A stretch of DNA of 41,371 nucleotides from Bacteroidia bacterium (lineage in GTDB: Bacteria > Bacteroidota > Bacteroidia > Chitinophagales > Saprospiraceae), in NCBI GenBank assembly GCA_030433135.1, contig JAUILF010000009.1:1-41371 (forward strand), in the 5' to 3' direction. The translations under genes and the position numbers were made by a program. Each line of letters opens with the position of its first letter. The stretch's first letter is position 1. Below, one piece after another: positions 18,058-27,236 of this stretch. The notes under the pieces were generated by a model. That model had not been told where the DNA came from, ran no database searches, and saw nothing but the letters and a program-made list of their open reading frames with translations.

Positions 18058-21000
18058 TTAAAAGTTAACATTAGCTCCCAGGAAATAACTTCTGGGCAGT
18101 GGATATCGGTCGTTGACAGGATCAATACCAGACCACTTAGTGATATAAATATTGTTTTGCCCTCCGATAAAAATTCTAAATCTCGTGAACAGGTTAGTCT
18201 TATCGAGGAATGGCTGTGGAAGCGCATAGCCCAATTGCCAATTATTCAATCGGAAGAAAGCAGCACTCTCCACCCAATAGTCTGACAACCTGTTATTTCC
18301 AGCGGGGTCACCGACAACAGCTCTGGGCATAGAAGTATTCGGATTGTTTGGTGTCCAACGATTCAGCACGTTGACTGATCTGTTGGTGCCCGCACCATTG
18401 AGGTTATCAATAGTCCTTCTTGCTTCAGCCACCTTGTCCACATCTCCTTCCCCATAGAAGCCAAGGCTCAGGTCCAAACCTTTCCAGGCACCATTAAAAT
18501 TGATTCCGTAAGTGTATCCCGCAATAGTTTTTCCGATCTCAGTTTGATCGAAACTGTTGATCTGCCCATCGGGTGTGGTAGAGTAAAAGGGCTCTTCATC
18601 TGTGGGATCACCGTAAACATCCTGGAAATACATATCTCCCGGTGCTACAAAAGAAACATCGCCTACATTTATATCCGGATTTTCTGCGAAGAAGGCATCA
18701 ATTTCGGCCTGTGTCTGGAAAATCCCTCCCTGTACATATCCCCAGATATGTCCGATGGAGCGACCTTCTTCCAGTCTGCCAAATCCACCACCGACATCAT
18801 CATTAAAGGCAAATGTAGTTAAGGGTTGATCGTTATAGAGTTCAAGGACTGTATTATCGACAAAGGAAATGTTTCCAGAAATATTATAAGTAAAGTCACC
18901 ACTTCTGCCATTATACCCTACCAAGAGGTCTACTCCACGGTTTTGTACTGATCCAATATTAAATGCCGGATCGTTTACACCGGCTGTAGGCGGGAGGTTT
19001 ACAAACTGCAATATATCTTTCGTGGTTCGATCATAAATTTCAAGGGTAGCATTAATCCTATTATTAAATAACAGTGCATCAAATCCAATATAGGTGGTAG
19101 TTACAGTCTCCCATGACAGATCACTATTGGGAAGATCGTTGAGCGCTACAGCGACCTGGTAGTTACCCGTAGGATCACCGTCTCCGGATCCTATCCCGTA
19201 GGAACCTTGCTCATTTACTCCCGAAAGGTAGGCATACGATCCAACCACTGCCTCATCATTTCCGGCTTGTCCCCAGCCTGCTCTAATTTTCAGATCATCA
19301 ATGAAATCCACATCGGACATGAAGTTTTCGGCACTGATTCTCCAGGCACCGGACACCGCATAAAAGTTGCCCCAGCGATTATCTTCAGGAAACCCTGAAC
19401 TTCCATCCCTGCGGTAGGATACATCCAGATAATACTTCGAATTGTAATTGTAACTCACCCGGCCAACGTATCCAAACCAGAATTTCTGATCCCTGCCCGA
19501 AAAGCCATTAGTATTAGGCTGATCATTAGGAATAAATACCCGGTCATAGTCGTTAGTGGAGAGACTATTAGAGCTGAGGTCTTCATTAAATCGCTTATAA
19601 TACTGATCCTGCACACCGGCAATAATATCAATAGAGTGAGCTCCAAAAGACTTGTTATAATAAGCTGTGATATCCGCCTGGTAATTGATAAATTTATTGG
19701 TTCTGTATCCCAGTGATCCAAAAGAGTTGCCATTTCCTACAGATGAAGGATCCGCGGCATTTATGGTAAATACCGCTGCCCTTATATCACTAAAGGTCTC
19801 ACGTTGCTGGTAGATATAATCGAGACTGAGTCCACCCCTGATCTTGAAACCATCAAAAGGCTTTACTTCAATAAATCCCTGACCTACAGATCGAAGTAGT
19901 GAGAACTTGCCTACATTCATCTCGTTTTGCGCCAGATAATTTGAACGAGTACCTGTACCATATAATCTGATCTGGTTCCAGTCATCTCCTCCGAAGTAGT
20001 TATCAAACGGAACCGCATATCCCAAACCGTATGGTCCATTTTCATCGTATAAGGGCTGCCAGGGCGGTACCTGTGCTGCTCCAACTAAATCCACCCTGCC
20101 TTCATTATCCGATACCTCATAGGCAGCACGATAGGTTATTCCAAACGAAAGAAATCTTCCGATGTCAGCACTGACATTCGAAGTGAGGTTGTATCGCTGC
20201 AGATCATCACCAACCAGTACACTTTCCTGATCTACATACCCAAGAGATACAAAGTAGTTGGCAGCGTCACTGGCACCGGATACCTTGACATTGTAGCTCT
20301 GTGATAATGCATCTTTGTTGACCAATTCATCCTGCCAGTTGTAGATTTGTGATGTCCCCAGGTAATAAGGACTCTGCGGATCATATTGTGGGTTAAATCC
20401 TTGTAGCCTGGCTCCCTCATCCATTTCATCACGGCCATACAGGTCCTGTTCCAGCGTAATATCCGGATTGAGACTGTTGGTATAGACTTCACGACCAAAT
20501 GCAATGAAGTCATCCAGGCCGAGAACGTCGTAGGTGGGTATATTTTGTATACCTGTCTGAATGTTCAATTCCACCGTTGGTCTGCCGATCTTTCCCTTTT
20601 TGGTCGTAATAAGTATCACACCATTGGCAGCGCGGCTTCCATATATGGCAGCTGCAGATGCATCTTTCAGTACCGAAATGGACTCTATATCATTTGGATT
20701 GATCAGGGTCCAGAGATTGATGTTCCCAATCAAATCCTGGTTTACAGCAGTGGGTGGCGAAATTATTTGACCATCAATGACATATAATGGCTGAGATTCA
20801 CCGTTAAAGGTTCCGATACCGCGAACGAAGATATCAGGTCCGGCAGAAGGGTCTCCACTGGTGTTTACTACCCTGACTCCGGTAGTATTACCCTGGAGCG
20901 CAAACTCCGGAGAAGCAAATGGGATCTTTTCAATTTCGCGGGCTTTCACCGTTGAAATTGATCCTGTGAGATCTTTCTTGGCTCTTTCACCATAACCAAT

Positions 21001-21363
21001 TACCACAACCTCGTCCAGAGTACCAATATCTTCCGACAACATTATGTCGATATTGCTTTGTCCGTTGACCTCAATCTCCTGCGTGGCAAATCCGGTAAAG
21101 GATATGACCAACGTACTTTGAGACGAAGGTATCTCAAGACTATAGGTGCCATCAATATCTGAAACGGTCCCTATCTGGGTTCCTTTGACGAGAATCGTGG
21201 CTCCCGGAAGGGTCTCACCATCACCAGCCGAGGTCACCACACCGGAAACTGTCATTCCGGAATCCTGAGCAAATAGTCCTGCCTGTAACAGTATGGAAAG
21301 GGCAAGAACCATTGCATAGTTTATTGTTGATCGTAACATATGAACCATGTTGATGTTTTTCAT
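18058..21363 (-). CDS. SusC/RagA-family TonB-dependent outer-membrane transporter
   Basis: Starting at the ATG at 21363 gives 1101 residues with a signal peptide ending near LFAQ (an internal Met at 21339 would also do). After the signal come a carboxypeptidase-like regulatory domain (GVVTSAGDGETLPGATILVKG ... SFTGFATQEIEV), the connecting motif LDEVVVIGYGERAKKDLTGSIS, and a TonB plug domain with IFVRGIGTFNGESQPLYVIDG and SISVLKDASAAAIYGSRAANG. The rest is a 22-strand-type beta barrel ending PLPRSYFLGANVNF. With SusD it forms the pedal-bin uptake complex, powered by TonB. No N-terminal anti-sigma (STN) domain is present, so control must come from other regulators, fitting the two regulators encoded upstream. 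The adjacent susD is 10 bases away. Confidence 0.96.
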   Translation of the reverse strand: MKNINMVHMLRSTINYAMVLALSILLQAGLFAQDSGMTVSGVVTSAGDGETLPGATILVKGTQIGTVSDIDGTYSLEIPSSQSTLVISFTGFATQEIEVNGQSNIDIMLSEDIGTLDEVVVIGYGERAKKDLTGSISTVKAREIEKIPFASPEFALQGNTTGVRVVNTSGDPSAGPDIFVRGIGTFNGESQPLYVIDGQIISPPTAVNQDLIGNINLWTLINPNDIESISVLKDASAAAIYGSRAANGVILITTKKGKIGRPTVELNIQTGIQNIPTYDVLGLDDFIAFGREVYTNSLNPDITLEQDLYGRDEMDEGARLQGFNPQYDPQSPYYLGTSQIYNWQDELVNKDALSQSYNVKVSGASDAANYFVSLGYVDQESVLVGDDLQRYNLTSNVSADIGRFLSFGITYRAAYEVSDNEGRVDLVGAAQVPPWQPLYDENGPYGLGYAVPFDNYFGGDDWNQIRLYGTGTRSNYLAQNEMNVGKFSLLRSVGQGFIEVKPFDGFKIRGGLSLDYIYQQRETFSDIRAAVFTINAADPSSVGNGNSFGSLGYRTNKFINYQADITAYYNKSFGAHSIDIIAGVQDQYYKRFNEDLSSNSLSTNDYDRVFIPNDQPNTNGFSGRDQKFWFGYVGRVSYNYNSKYYLDVSYRRDGSSGFPEDNRWGNFYAVSGAWRISAENFMSDVDFIDDLKIRAGWGQAGNDEAVVGSYAYLSGVNEQGSYGIGSGDGDPTGNYQVAVALNDLPNSDLSWETVTTTYIGFDALLFNNRINATLEIYDRTTKDILQFVNLPPTAGVNDPAFNIGSVQNRGVDLLVGYNGRSGDFTYNISGNISFVDNTVLELYNDQPLTTFAFNDDVGGGFGRLEEGRSIGHIWGYVQGGIFQTQAEIDAFFAENPDINVGDVSFVAPGDMYFQDVYGDPTDEEPFYSTTPDGQINSFDQTEIGKTIAGYTYGINFNGAWKGLDLSLGFYGEGDVDKVAEARRTIDNLNGAGTNRSVNVLNRWTPNNPNTSMPRAVVGDPAGNNRLSDYWVESAAFFRLNNWQLGYALPQPFLDKTNLFTRFRIFIGGQNNIYITKWSGIDPVNDRYPLPRSYFLGANVNF

Positions 21364-21471
21364 GAATATTCTAAATGTCCGAAATAAACCTCCCTGTACC
21401 ATCATGGCCTATGCTGCCTTCCATAGCAATACAGAGCAGCACAGCGAGAGGCTTCTCAGCACTGTAAAGCC

Positions 21472-22488
21472 CTATAATGAGTTTCTCAAAATCAAGCGGA
21501 ACGGATTGGAGATATGTTCCTTCTCCCCACTATGAATAAGCCTGGCGGCGGAGCGACCGATCATCTGAAAATCAGTTGACATCACGGTGATGCCGTCCAG
21601 AAGTACTTCCTTGAGAGGGTTTTCGTTGTAGGATAGTATTCCAACTTCATTTCCCACTTTCAGGTCCATACTTTTTATGCGCTTAACCACAGTCACCAGA
21701 TCTTCTTCCATCATGGTGATATAGACCTCACCTTTCTCAATGGGTTCTTTTGACACATCTGTGACCAGCTTGCCCTGAAACCCAAACTTGATACAGAAGC
21801 TCTGAAAACCATGGATGATTTCCCTTGGCTGGTAGGTACCCAAAGGAAAGATCAGCTTCAGCAATTTATATTTTTTTAGTTGCTGCAAAGCCTCATGCAT
21901 CGAGTCATAGATATTGTTTTCGAAATCCTGATACACGCAGGCATAGTCTCCTGAAATTCCCTTCAACTTCTTATCCAGCAGGATCAGCTTATTTTTAGGA
22001 ATTCTATTGATAAGTTCCAGGGCCTTATCCCCATCTGAGTAAAAGTGCGGAATAATGACATAATGTGAATATCCCTCAAGGTTATCCAGGAGGAGATGTC
22101 TGAACACTTCATAACGGTTGTTGTAGATAAACAACTCCACTTTGGCATCCGGCCCCAGTTCTTTCTGAAAAGCTTCAAACAGGGCTTTCTTATGAGCACT
22201 TAGTTTGTTTGTCAGAAAAAATATCCGTTTGCGGGATGGGGATGTGTCTTCTTTGATATAGTATCCTTTGCCCTTGACCCCAACTACAAGATTCTTACGC
22301 TTTAACTCCAGGTAAGCCTTCCTGGCTGTATCGCGGGAAATATCATAATAGGATGACAGCAAATTAATAGACGGGAGTTGCTCTTCCCGGGAGAGGGTCT
22401 GATCCTCAATTCGAGTGGACAAACTGTGGGCCAATTGTAAATACTTTGGCGTGCGAGAATTGTCCTTGATTTCAATGGCAGATAGCAT
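21472..22488 (-). CDS. GntR-type HTH regulator with LacI-like sugar-binding domain
   Basis: The 338-residue protein joins a GntR winged helix (about 10-78: YLQLAHSLSTRI, LPSINLLSSYYDISRDTARKAYLELKRKNLVVGVKGKGYYI) to a C-terminal periplasmic-binding-protein-like domain (about 88-335: KRIFFLTNKLSAHKKALFEAF, NKLILLDKKL, VYQDFENNIYDSMHEAL, VGILSYNENPLKEVLLDGITVMSTDFQMIGRSAARLI). This architecture is shared with AraR-like repressors, which release DNA when a sugar binds. The gene sits between the hybrid kinase and susC, all leftward, with 108 bases before susC, so it may be co-transcribed with susC/susD or repress them. A 9-bp-arm palindrome and a pair of 12-base direct repeats just upstream are likely operators. 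The effector is unknown; a pentose is a guess from the neighbouring pentose-oxidation genes. Confidence 0.85.
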   Translation of the reverse strand: MLSAIEIKDNSRTPKYLQLAHSLSTRIEDQTLSREEQLPSINLLSSYYDISRDTARKAYLELKRKNLVVGVKGKGYYIKEDTSPSRKRIFFLTNKLSAHKKALFEAFQKELGPDAKVELFIYNNRYEVFRHLLLDNLEGYSHYVIIPHFYSDGDKALELINRIPKNKLILLDKKLKGISGDYACVYQDFENNIYDSMHEALQQLKKYKLLKLIFPLGTYQPREIIHGFQSFCIKFGFQGKLVTDVSKEPIEKGEVYITMMEEDLVTVVKRIKSMDLKVGNEVGILSYNENPLKEVLLDGITVMSTDFQMIGRSAARLIHSGEKEHISNPFRLILRNSL

Positions 22489-22500
22489 AATTTAGAGAGT

Positions 22501-22520
22501 TTAGATTTAGGTAAATCTAA
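22501..22520. promoter_or_regulatory. Perfect 20-bp palindrome before the GntR/LacI-like gene, candidate operator
   Basis: TTAGATTTAGGTAAATCTAA has perfect 9-bp arms around a GG centre and lies 12 bases before the regulator's ATG. It is AT-rich with no T-run, which argues for a protein-binding site rather than a terminator. Autoregulation is inferred from position. Confidence 0.55.
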
Positions 22521-22547
22521 CCTCTGCAATATCATCAGGCGTTCTCT

Positions 22548-22580
22548 ATTGTTCCAAATGTGTATACTATTGATCCAAAT
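22548..22580. promoter_or_regulatory. Two direct repeats 21 bp apart, candidate regulator-binding sites
   Basis: ATTGTTCCAAAT (22548-22559) and ATTGATCCAAAT (22569-22580) differ at one base and start exactly 21 bp apart, two turns of the DNA helix, so a dimer could contact both on one face. They lie 60-92 bases upstream of the GntR/LacI-like gene and downstream of the hybrid kinase gene. AraC-type regulators often use such direct repeats, so the hybrid regulator is the best guess for the ligand protein. Confidence 0.5.
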
Positions 22581-22704
22581 CATTGTTTGCCAAACCAGTG
22601 TCGGACTTCAAATAGCAACAACCAAGAATCCCGAACACCATTATTTATATCGAAATCAAGTTGATCCTTCGCGCCTCCCAATGATGGAATCATACAGTGG
22701 ATAA

Positions 22705-25700
22705 TCAGGAAGCCTGATCAGAACTTTGTTTACCAGCCTCCATGAGTTCTTTCGGAGTAAACCCAAATTTCTTCTTGAATGACTGATAAAAGTACGACCG
22801 GGAATTAAATCCTGTCTGGTGAATGATTTCACTTACCGTCTGATCAGACTCCTGCAAATACTCATAAGATCTCTTTAACCGGTAGTCACGAATGTACTCC
22901 GTCAGTGACATATCGACCAGGGACTTCAATTTTCTGAATAATTGGGTCCGACTGACACCTAATTCCTTGCAAAAGTCCGCTACATGCAGGTCACTTCTAC
23001 TCAGATTATCTTCCAGATAGGTATTTATCCTTGACAGGAACTCCCGGTCCAGTTTGGCCATATCTCCCGGGATATGGGTACTATCAAACTCACGCATAAA
23101 TTGCTTGCGCATAGCTTCACCATGAGCGAGTTGATTGTGTAGTACCAAACGCAGCTCTTCAGGCAGAAACGGTTTGGACAAGTAAGCATTCGCACCCTGC
23201 TGTAAGCCCCGGATCTTGTGCTCGCTGGTAGACATAGCAGTCAACATCACAATAGGAATGTGACTGGTTATAAATTGCTCCTTAATTGTCTGGCAAAAAG
23301 TAATACCATCCATTTCAGGCATAATGACGTCGCTCAGAATGATATCAGGAACATACTTCCGAGCCAAGGCCAGCCCTTCCTTTCCATGTGATGCTTCAAG
23401 TATCCTGTACTCAGAAGATAGTTGACGAACAATCAATGCACGAGTCTCGGGGTTATCCTCTACCAGCAACAGGTATCGTTCAGGTACATCCCGGATCGTG
23501 TCTTTGGTAAATTTATCAGGCTCGAACAGTTTGCTTTCAAAATATTGTGAAATGTTGTCAGCTGATGGTGTAGTTACCTGTCCCAACTCGGTGGGCAGAT
23601 AAGAGGCCTTGTCCACAGGAAACCGGACATAGAACCTGCTGCCTTCTCCCAGCACACTGTCTACCCACATGGTTCCTTTATGTAATTGCACAAGTTTGCG
23701 AGCCAGGGATAGGCCAATACCTGTACCATCCCTGCCCCGACTATGATCCTCAACCTGGTAAAATCGCTCAAACACCTTTTCCACCGATTCTTCCGGAATT
23801 CCGATGCCATTGTCCTCTATACAAAATTGTACCTCCCCTTCAGCATGGGGACTCACAATCACTGTAATTCTGCCACCCGAAGGCGTAAATTTCAATGCAT
23901 TTGAAATCAAATTTGAAATGGTTTTGAAGAGAATGTCTGCATCATACCAGGCCATTCGTTGGAAGGTCTCATCGACAAAGTTTAACTCCAGGTCCCGCTG
24001 TGCTGCTAAAATTGAAAAAGAAGTCACGATACTTTCAGCATCTCCAATCAAATCTCCTTCTGTCACTTTCAGTTTATACTGACCACTGTCCAATTTTGCC
24101 TTATCCATCAACTGATTAACAAGATGAACCATTTGCTTGGCATTAACTCTCATCCGGTCATTTATTTCACGATTGCTGTCATCGGACTGGCGCAATTCAT
24201 CAAGATATCCCAGCAAAATGGTCAGCGGAGTCTTTAATTCATGCGATAAACCTATAAAGAATTGTGACTGAGCCTGATGCATCTGTTTCAGTTGGTTGGC
24301 CTTGGACTCAATAGAAAGCGCATTTTCCTTGAGCTCTTTATTGGCTTCGACCAGTACGGCAGACTGCTTTTTAATCTTTCGGGTTTGTCTTCTCACCTCC
24401 TCTTTGAGCAGTTTATTCTTCATTTTGATATTTCGAACACGAATACGGTAACCCAACCAGAAGCACGCCAATATCAAACCAATTACTGCTGTTCTAAACC
24501 AGGTTGTTTCCCAAAATGGAGGCACTATATAAATCTCTATAGTGCGAGGAGCACTCCATATACCATCATGGTTGCTTGCTTTGGCCTGAAAGGCCAGATT
24601 CTTTCCTCTCGGTAAACGGCTATAGACTGCCGTATGATTAGCCTGAGTATAATTCCAGTCATGATCTACACCTAATATTCGGTAGGCATACTGGTTCTTT
24701 TCTGACTGCGAATATCCGAGCGCTTTTAATTCAAAGCTAATGGTAGAGTACTGGTGTGGCAATCTCAATTCGGAGGTTTCCGCAATATCTCTTTCCAAAA
24801 CCGAGTTGGCTCCCGGCTTAACCGATTTATTTAACAGCTTAAGCTGAGTGATCAGAACTTTTGGTGGATGTGGATTTCCCAGGGCAAGGGAATCGGGATG
24901 AAAAGTATTAATACCATTTATTCCACCAAAATACAGATTGCCAACTGCATCCTTATGTACTGAATTTGGGAGAAAAATTTCATCCTGAAGACCATCCAGT
25001 TTATCAAAGTTCAGGAAGGTCTCATGCTCATAATCAAACCTGCTTAATCCATTGTTTGTAGCCAACCACACGTAGTGACCATCAGATACCATAGAGACAA
25101 TGTTGTCATTAGGCAAGCCATCATCTGTATTGTAGGTAACCTGTGTTTTGGACGAGATATCTATCCGCGTCAATCCAGAACTACCCAGCCAGACATTGTT
25201 ACTATCAACCATCATAAACATCCCAGGAATAGATGTCGTAAGGTGATGGGAATAATCAACAAAAGGGATAAACTCGTTGATTGTTTCATGAAATTGATAA
25301 ACCCTGGAATGAGAAACTGCCCAGAGTACTCCCGTATCATCCTTGTATAAATCCAGGAATTCTTCCTGACATTGATGCATTTCAAAAATTTGATTGTCGG
25401 GATCGAATCGATATACTCTTCTGCCCAACAGCCAATGTCTGCCATCATCCTCTCTTATGAATGCCCGTGGGTCATTTATTCCATATTGAGCTCCCCAGGT
25501 TTTGATTATTCCTGTTCTTCTATCAAATCGATGCAAACCTTTCCCTTCCAACCAAACAAAATTGCCATCCAGTACTACAACTGTGCCCAGTATGATATCC
25601 TGTAACTTGTTTTGATACAACTTGTTGTTGCGGTAGTTATGCCAAACATCTTGCTCACTGTCATAAAAATTGAGTCCTCCATACTGTGTCGTCACCACCA

Positions 25701-26829
25701 GGTTTCCTTCGTCATCACCACCCATGCCATTTATTTCCATAGCACTCACAGTGGAAGGGTCACCAGCATCATGAATGATATGTTTGAAACGGTGCTCATA
25801 GGGATCGATCTTGGCCAGCCCCCGAAACATCACCCAGGTTATATCATTATCATCTTTCAGAAACAGTTTGATGTCTCCATCCACCGGCTTGCCTTCATAA
25901 TAAACCTGTACCTTTTCAAAGTAGCCCCTACTTTCATTGAACCGGTAAATTCCATCAAAACTCATGTTTGCATGGATGGCACCTTCAAATTCGTAAAGGT
26001 TCCATGACCTGCCTGCCAGCTTGTGCTCACAACTATCCCTCTCCGGGTCAAAATGAAAGATTCCTCTCTCCGCACTCAGAAACATAGTACCATCTTGTCT
26101 GGGCAAGAATCCTGACACTGAACCGGTCACGGAACCTTCCTCTGTTTGCCCTTGCAAAAAATGGGTCATCTTCCCGTTCTTCAAATAGCTGATACCTTCC
26201 CTTTCCCAACCAATCCATATTCCTCCCATAGAGTCAATATGGAGACCGGTGACACGACGTTCAAGCATATCGTAAAGAGGATTGCCATAACGCAAACTCT
26301 GCACAAAGGCCTTGGCATCTTCGTCCCAGATATCAATTCCCTCTGTTGACGAAACCCAAATACGGCCCTGATCATCTTCAGCTATATCAGTGACGTGCAG
26401 ACTGGGGCCTCCCAGATACCTTGATGATATGAAACAATCACAATCCCTGCTGTACCTGTCCAGACCGGCAAAAGTGCCTATCCATAAAACACCATTACTA
26501 TCCTCATACAAGTCAGTTATGTAATTGTGGGACAGGGAGTTAGAGTCAGTGGGATTAGCATGATAGATCTTGTATTCATATCCATCAAATCGGTTGAGAC
26601 CATCAATGGTAGCAATCCAGAGATAACCCTGGCGGTCTTTGATAATGTCACGGGCAGCATTCTCAGAAATTCTATTTTCAGAGCGAACAGGTTCGATATG
26701 AAAAACCTGATCCGCATATGGGATCTGAGCCTGGCCTGCCAATCCAATAATTCCTAAACCAACCAGAAGCAGAATCCTGAATGAATACCAGGAAACAAGC
26801 GGCCAGCAGCATTTAGCAATATATTTCAT
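22705..26829 (-). CDS. Hybrid two-component system regulator (sensor kinase-receiver-AraC HTH)
   Basis: I start at the ATG at 26829 (1374 residues), which leaves a signal/anchor sequence near residues 15-35. About 13 Reg_prop propeller repeats of the form GxLWIGTxxGLxRFD follow (e.g. GYLWIATIDGLNRFDG, HYVWLATNNGLSRFD), then a Y_Y_Y domain, a membrane helix at about 777-797 (FRTAVIGLILACFWLGY) and a coiled-coil linker. The HisKA domain has phospho-acceptor H863 in GLSHELKTPL, and the ATPase domain has DNGIGIP and DGTGIGLSLA. A receiver domain with D1167 in LSDVIMPEMDG and a C-terminal AraC HTH (about 1265-1370) complete it. Such proteins sense oligosaccharides in the periplasm and activate SusC/SusD-type loci, here the genes just downstream on the same strand. 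Confidence 0.96.
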   Translation of the reverse strand: MKYIAKCCWPLVSWYSFRILLLVGLGIIGLAGQAQIPYADQVFHIEPVRSENRISENAARDIIKDRQGYLWIATIDGLNRFDGYEYKIYHANPTDSNSLSHNYITDLYEDSNGVLWIGTFAGLDRYSRDCDCFISSRYLGGPSLHVTDIAEDDQGRIWVSSTEGIDIWDEDAKAFVQSLRYGNPLYDMLERRVTGLHIDSMGGIWIGWEREGISYLKNGKMTHFLQGQTEEGSVTGSVSGFLPRQDGTMFLSAERGIFHFDPERDSCEHKLAGRSWNLYEFEGAIHANMSFDGIYRFNESRGYFEKVQVYYEGKPVDGDIKLFLKDDNDITWVMFRGLAKIDPYEHRFKHIIHDAGDPSTVSAMEINGMGGDDEGNLVVTTQYGGLNFYDSEQDVWHNYRNNKLYQNKLQDIILGTVVVLDGNFVWLEGKGLHRFDRRTGIIKTWGAQYGINDPRAFIREDDGRHWLLGRRVYRFDPDNQIFEMHQCQEEFLDLYKDDTGVLWAVSHSRVYQFHETINEFIPFVDYSHHLTTSIPGMFMMVDSNNVWLGSSGLTRIDISSKTQVTYNTDDGLPNDNIVSMVSDGHYVWLATNNGLSRFDYEHETFLNFDKLDGLQDEIFLPNSVHKDAVGNLYFGGINGINTFHPDSLALGNPHPPKVLITQLKLLNKSVKPGANSVLERDIAETSELRLPHQYSTISFELKALGYSQSEKNQYAYRILGVDHDWNYTQANHTAVYSRLPRGKNLAFQAKASNHDGIWSAPRTIEIYIVPPFWETTWFRTAVIGLILACFWLGYRIRVRNIKMKNKLLKEEVRRQTRKIKKQSAVLVEANKELKENALSIESKANQLKQMHQAQSQFFIGLSHELKTPLTILLGYLDELRQSDDSNREINDRMRVNAKQMVHLVNQLMDKAKLDSGQYKLKVTEGDLIGDAESIVTSFSILAAQRDLELNFVDETFQRMAWYDADILFKTISNLISNALKFTPSGGRITVIVSPHAEGEVQFCIEDNGIGIPEESVEKVFERFYQVEDHSRGRDGTGIGLSLARKLVQLHKGTMWVDSVLGEGSRFYVRFPVDKASYLPTELGQVTTPSADNISQYFESKLFEPDKFTKDTIRDVPERYLLLVEDNPETRALIVRQLSSEYRILEASHGKEGLALARKYVPDIILSDVIMPEMDGITFCQTIKEQFITSHIPIVMLTAMSTSEHKIRGLQQGANAYLSKPFLPEELRLVLHNQLAHGEAMRKQFMREFDSTHIPGDMAKLDREFLSRINTYLEDNLSRSDLHVADFCKELGVSRTQLFRKLKSLVDMSLTEYIRDYRLKRSYEYLQESDQTVSEIIHQTGFNSRSYFYQSFKKKFGFTPKELMEAGKQSSDQAS

Positions 26830-27236
26830 ACACCCTCTGAAGACGACAGTACTATAATAAGAACGATTAAGATACCAATACGATCCCTCATTGCCCAAAA
26901 AGGGCCGATTATATAATCGGAAAAAGGACGAAAAAAGAGGAATAAAGTATTTCTCCCATCTACCCTTTTCGTCAACTCTGGCTCATCAGAATAATGAAAC
27001 CAGAATTGACGAGTATTAGCCGGAAATTATACCAAATAATTGAATCCGACAGAGGGAAATACATTGAAAAGGTGAGTACTAAACTCAACTACTGCTTTCA
27101 CAAATTAAAGAGAAGTAACATGGTAACCGTGCTGCCATATGCTTTATCCCCACGCAAGCTGGTAGAAATCGTTGCGGAATGGTGACACCAATATATCTCA
27201 ACAAAGTACAGAGCACTAATTTTATATCTTGCCTCT
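26830..27236. other. Divergent intergenic region between hybrid regulator and FG-GAP lipoprotein
   Basis: These 407 bases must hold promoters for both genes. The left side has a perfect 16-bp palindrome at 26905-26920 and a GCCC-A5-GGGC hairpin at 26893-26905. TATATCTTG just before 27237 is a weak resemblance to a -7 element, but it is very close to the start codon. A 63-codon plus-strand frame at 26994-27185 has no recognisable features and I do not call it a gene. Confidence 0.6.
26905..26920. promoter_or_regulatory. Perfect 16-bp palindrome upstream of hybrid regulator, candidate operator
   Basis: CCGATTATATAATCGG is its own reverse complement and lies 76-91 bases upstream of the hybrid regulator start, in the region shared with the divergent FG-GAP lipoprotein gene. 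GC ends around an AT core favour a dimeric protein-binding site. It does not resemble the palindrome before the GntR/LacI-like gene. Confidence 0.45.

Noticed and set aside
18048-18227. N-terminal extension of SusD by 60 codons
   Set aside because: It overlaps the end of susC, and the lipoprotein signal begins at or after 18047.
26994-27185. Plus-strand 63-codon ORF in the divergent control region
   Set aside because: No domain, no signal, and it would occupy promoter space; no independent support.
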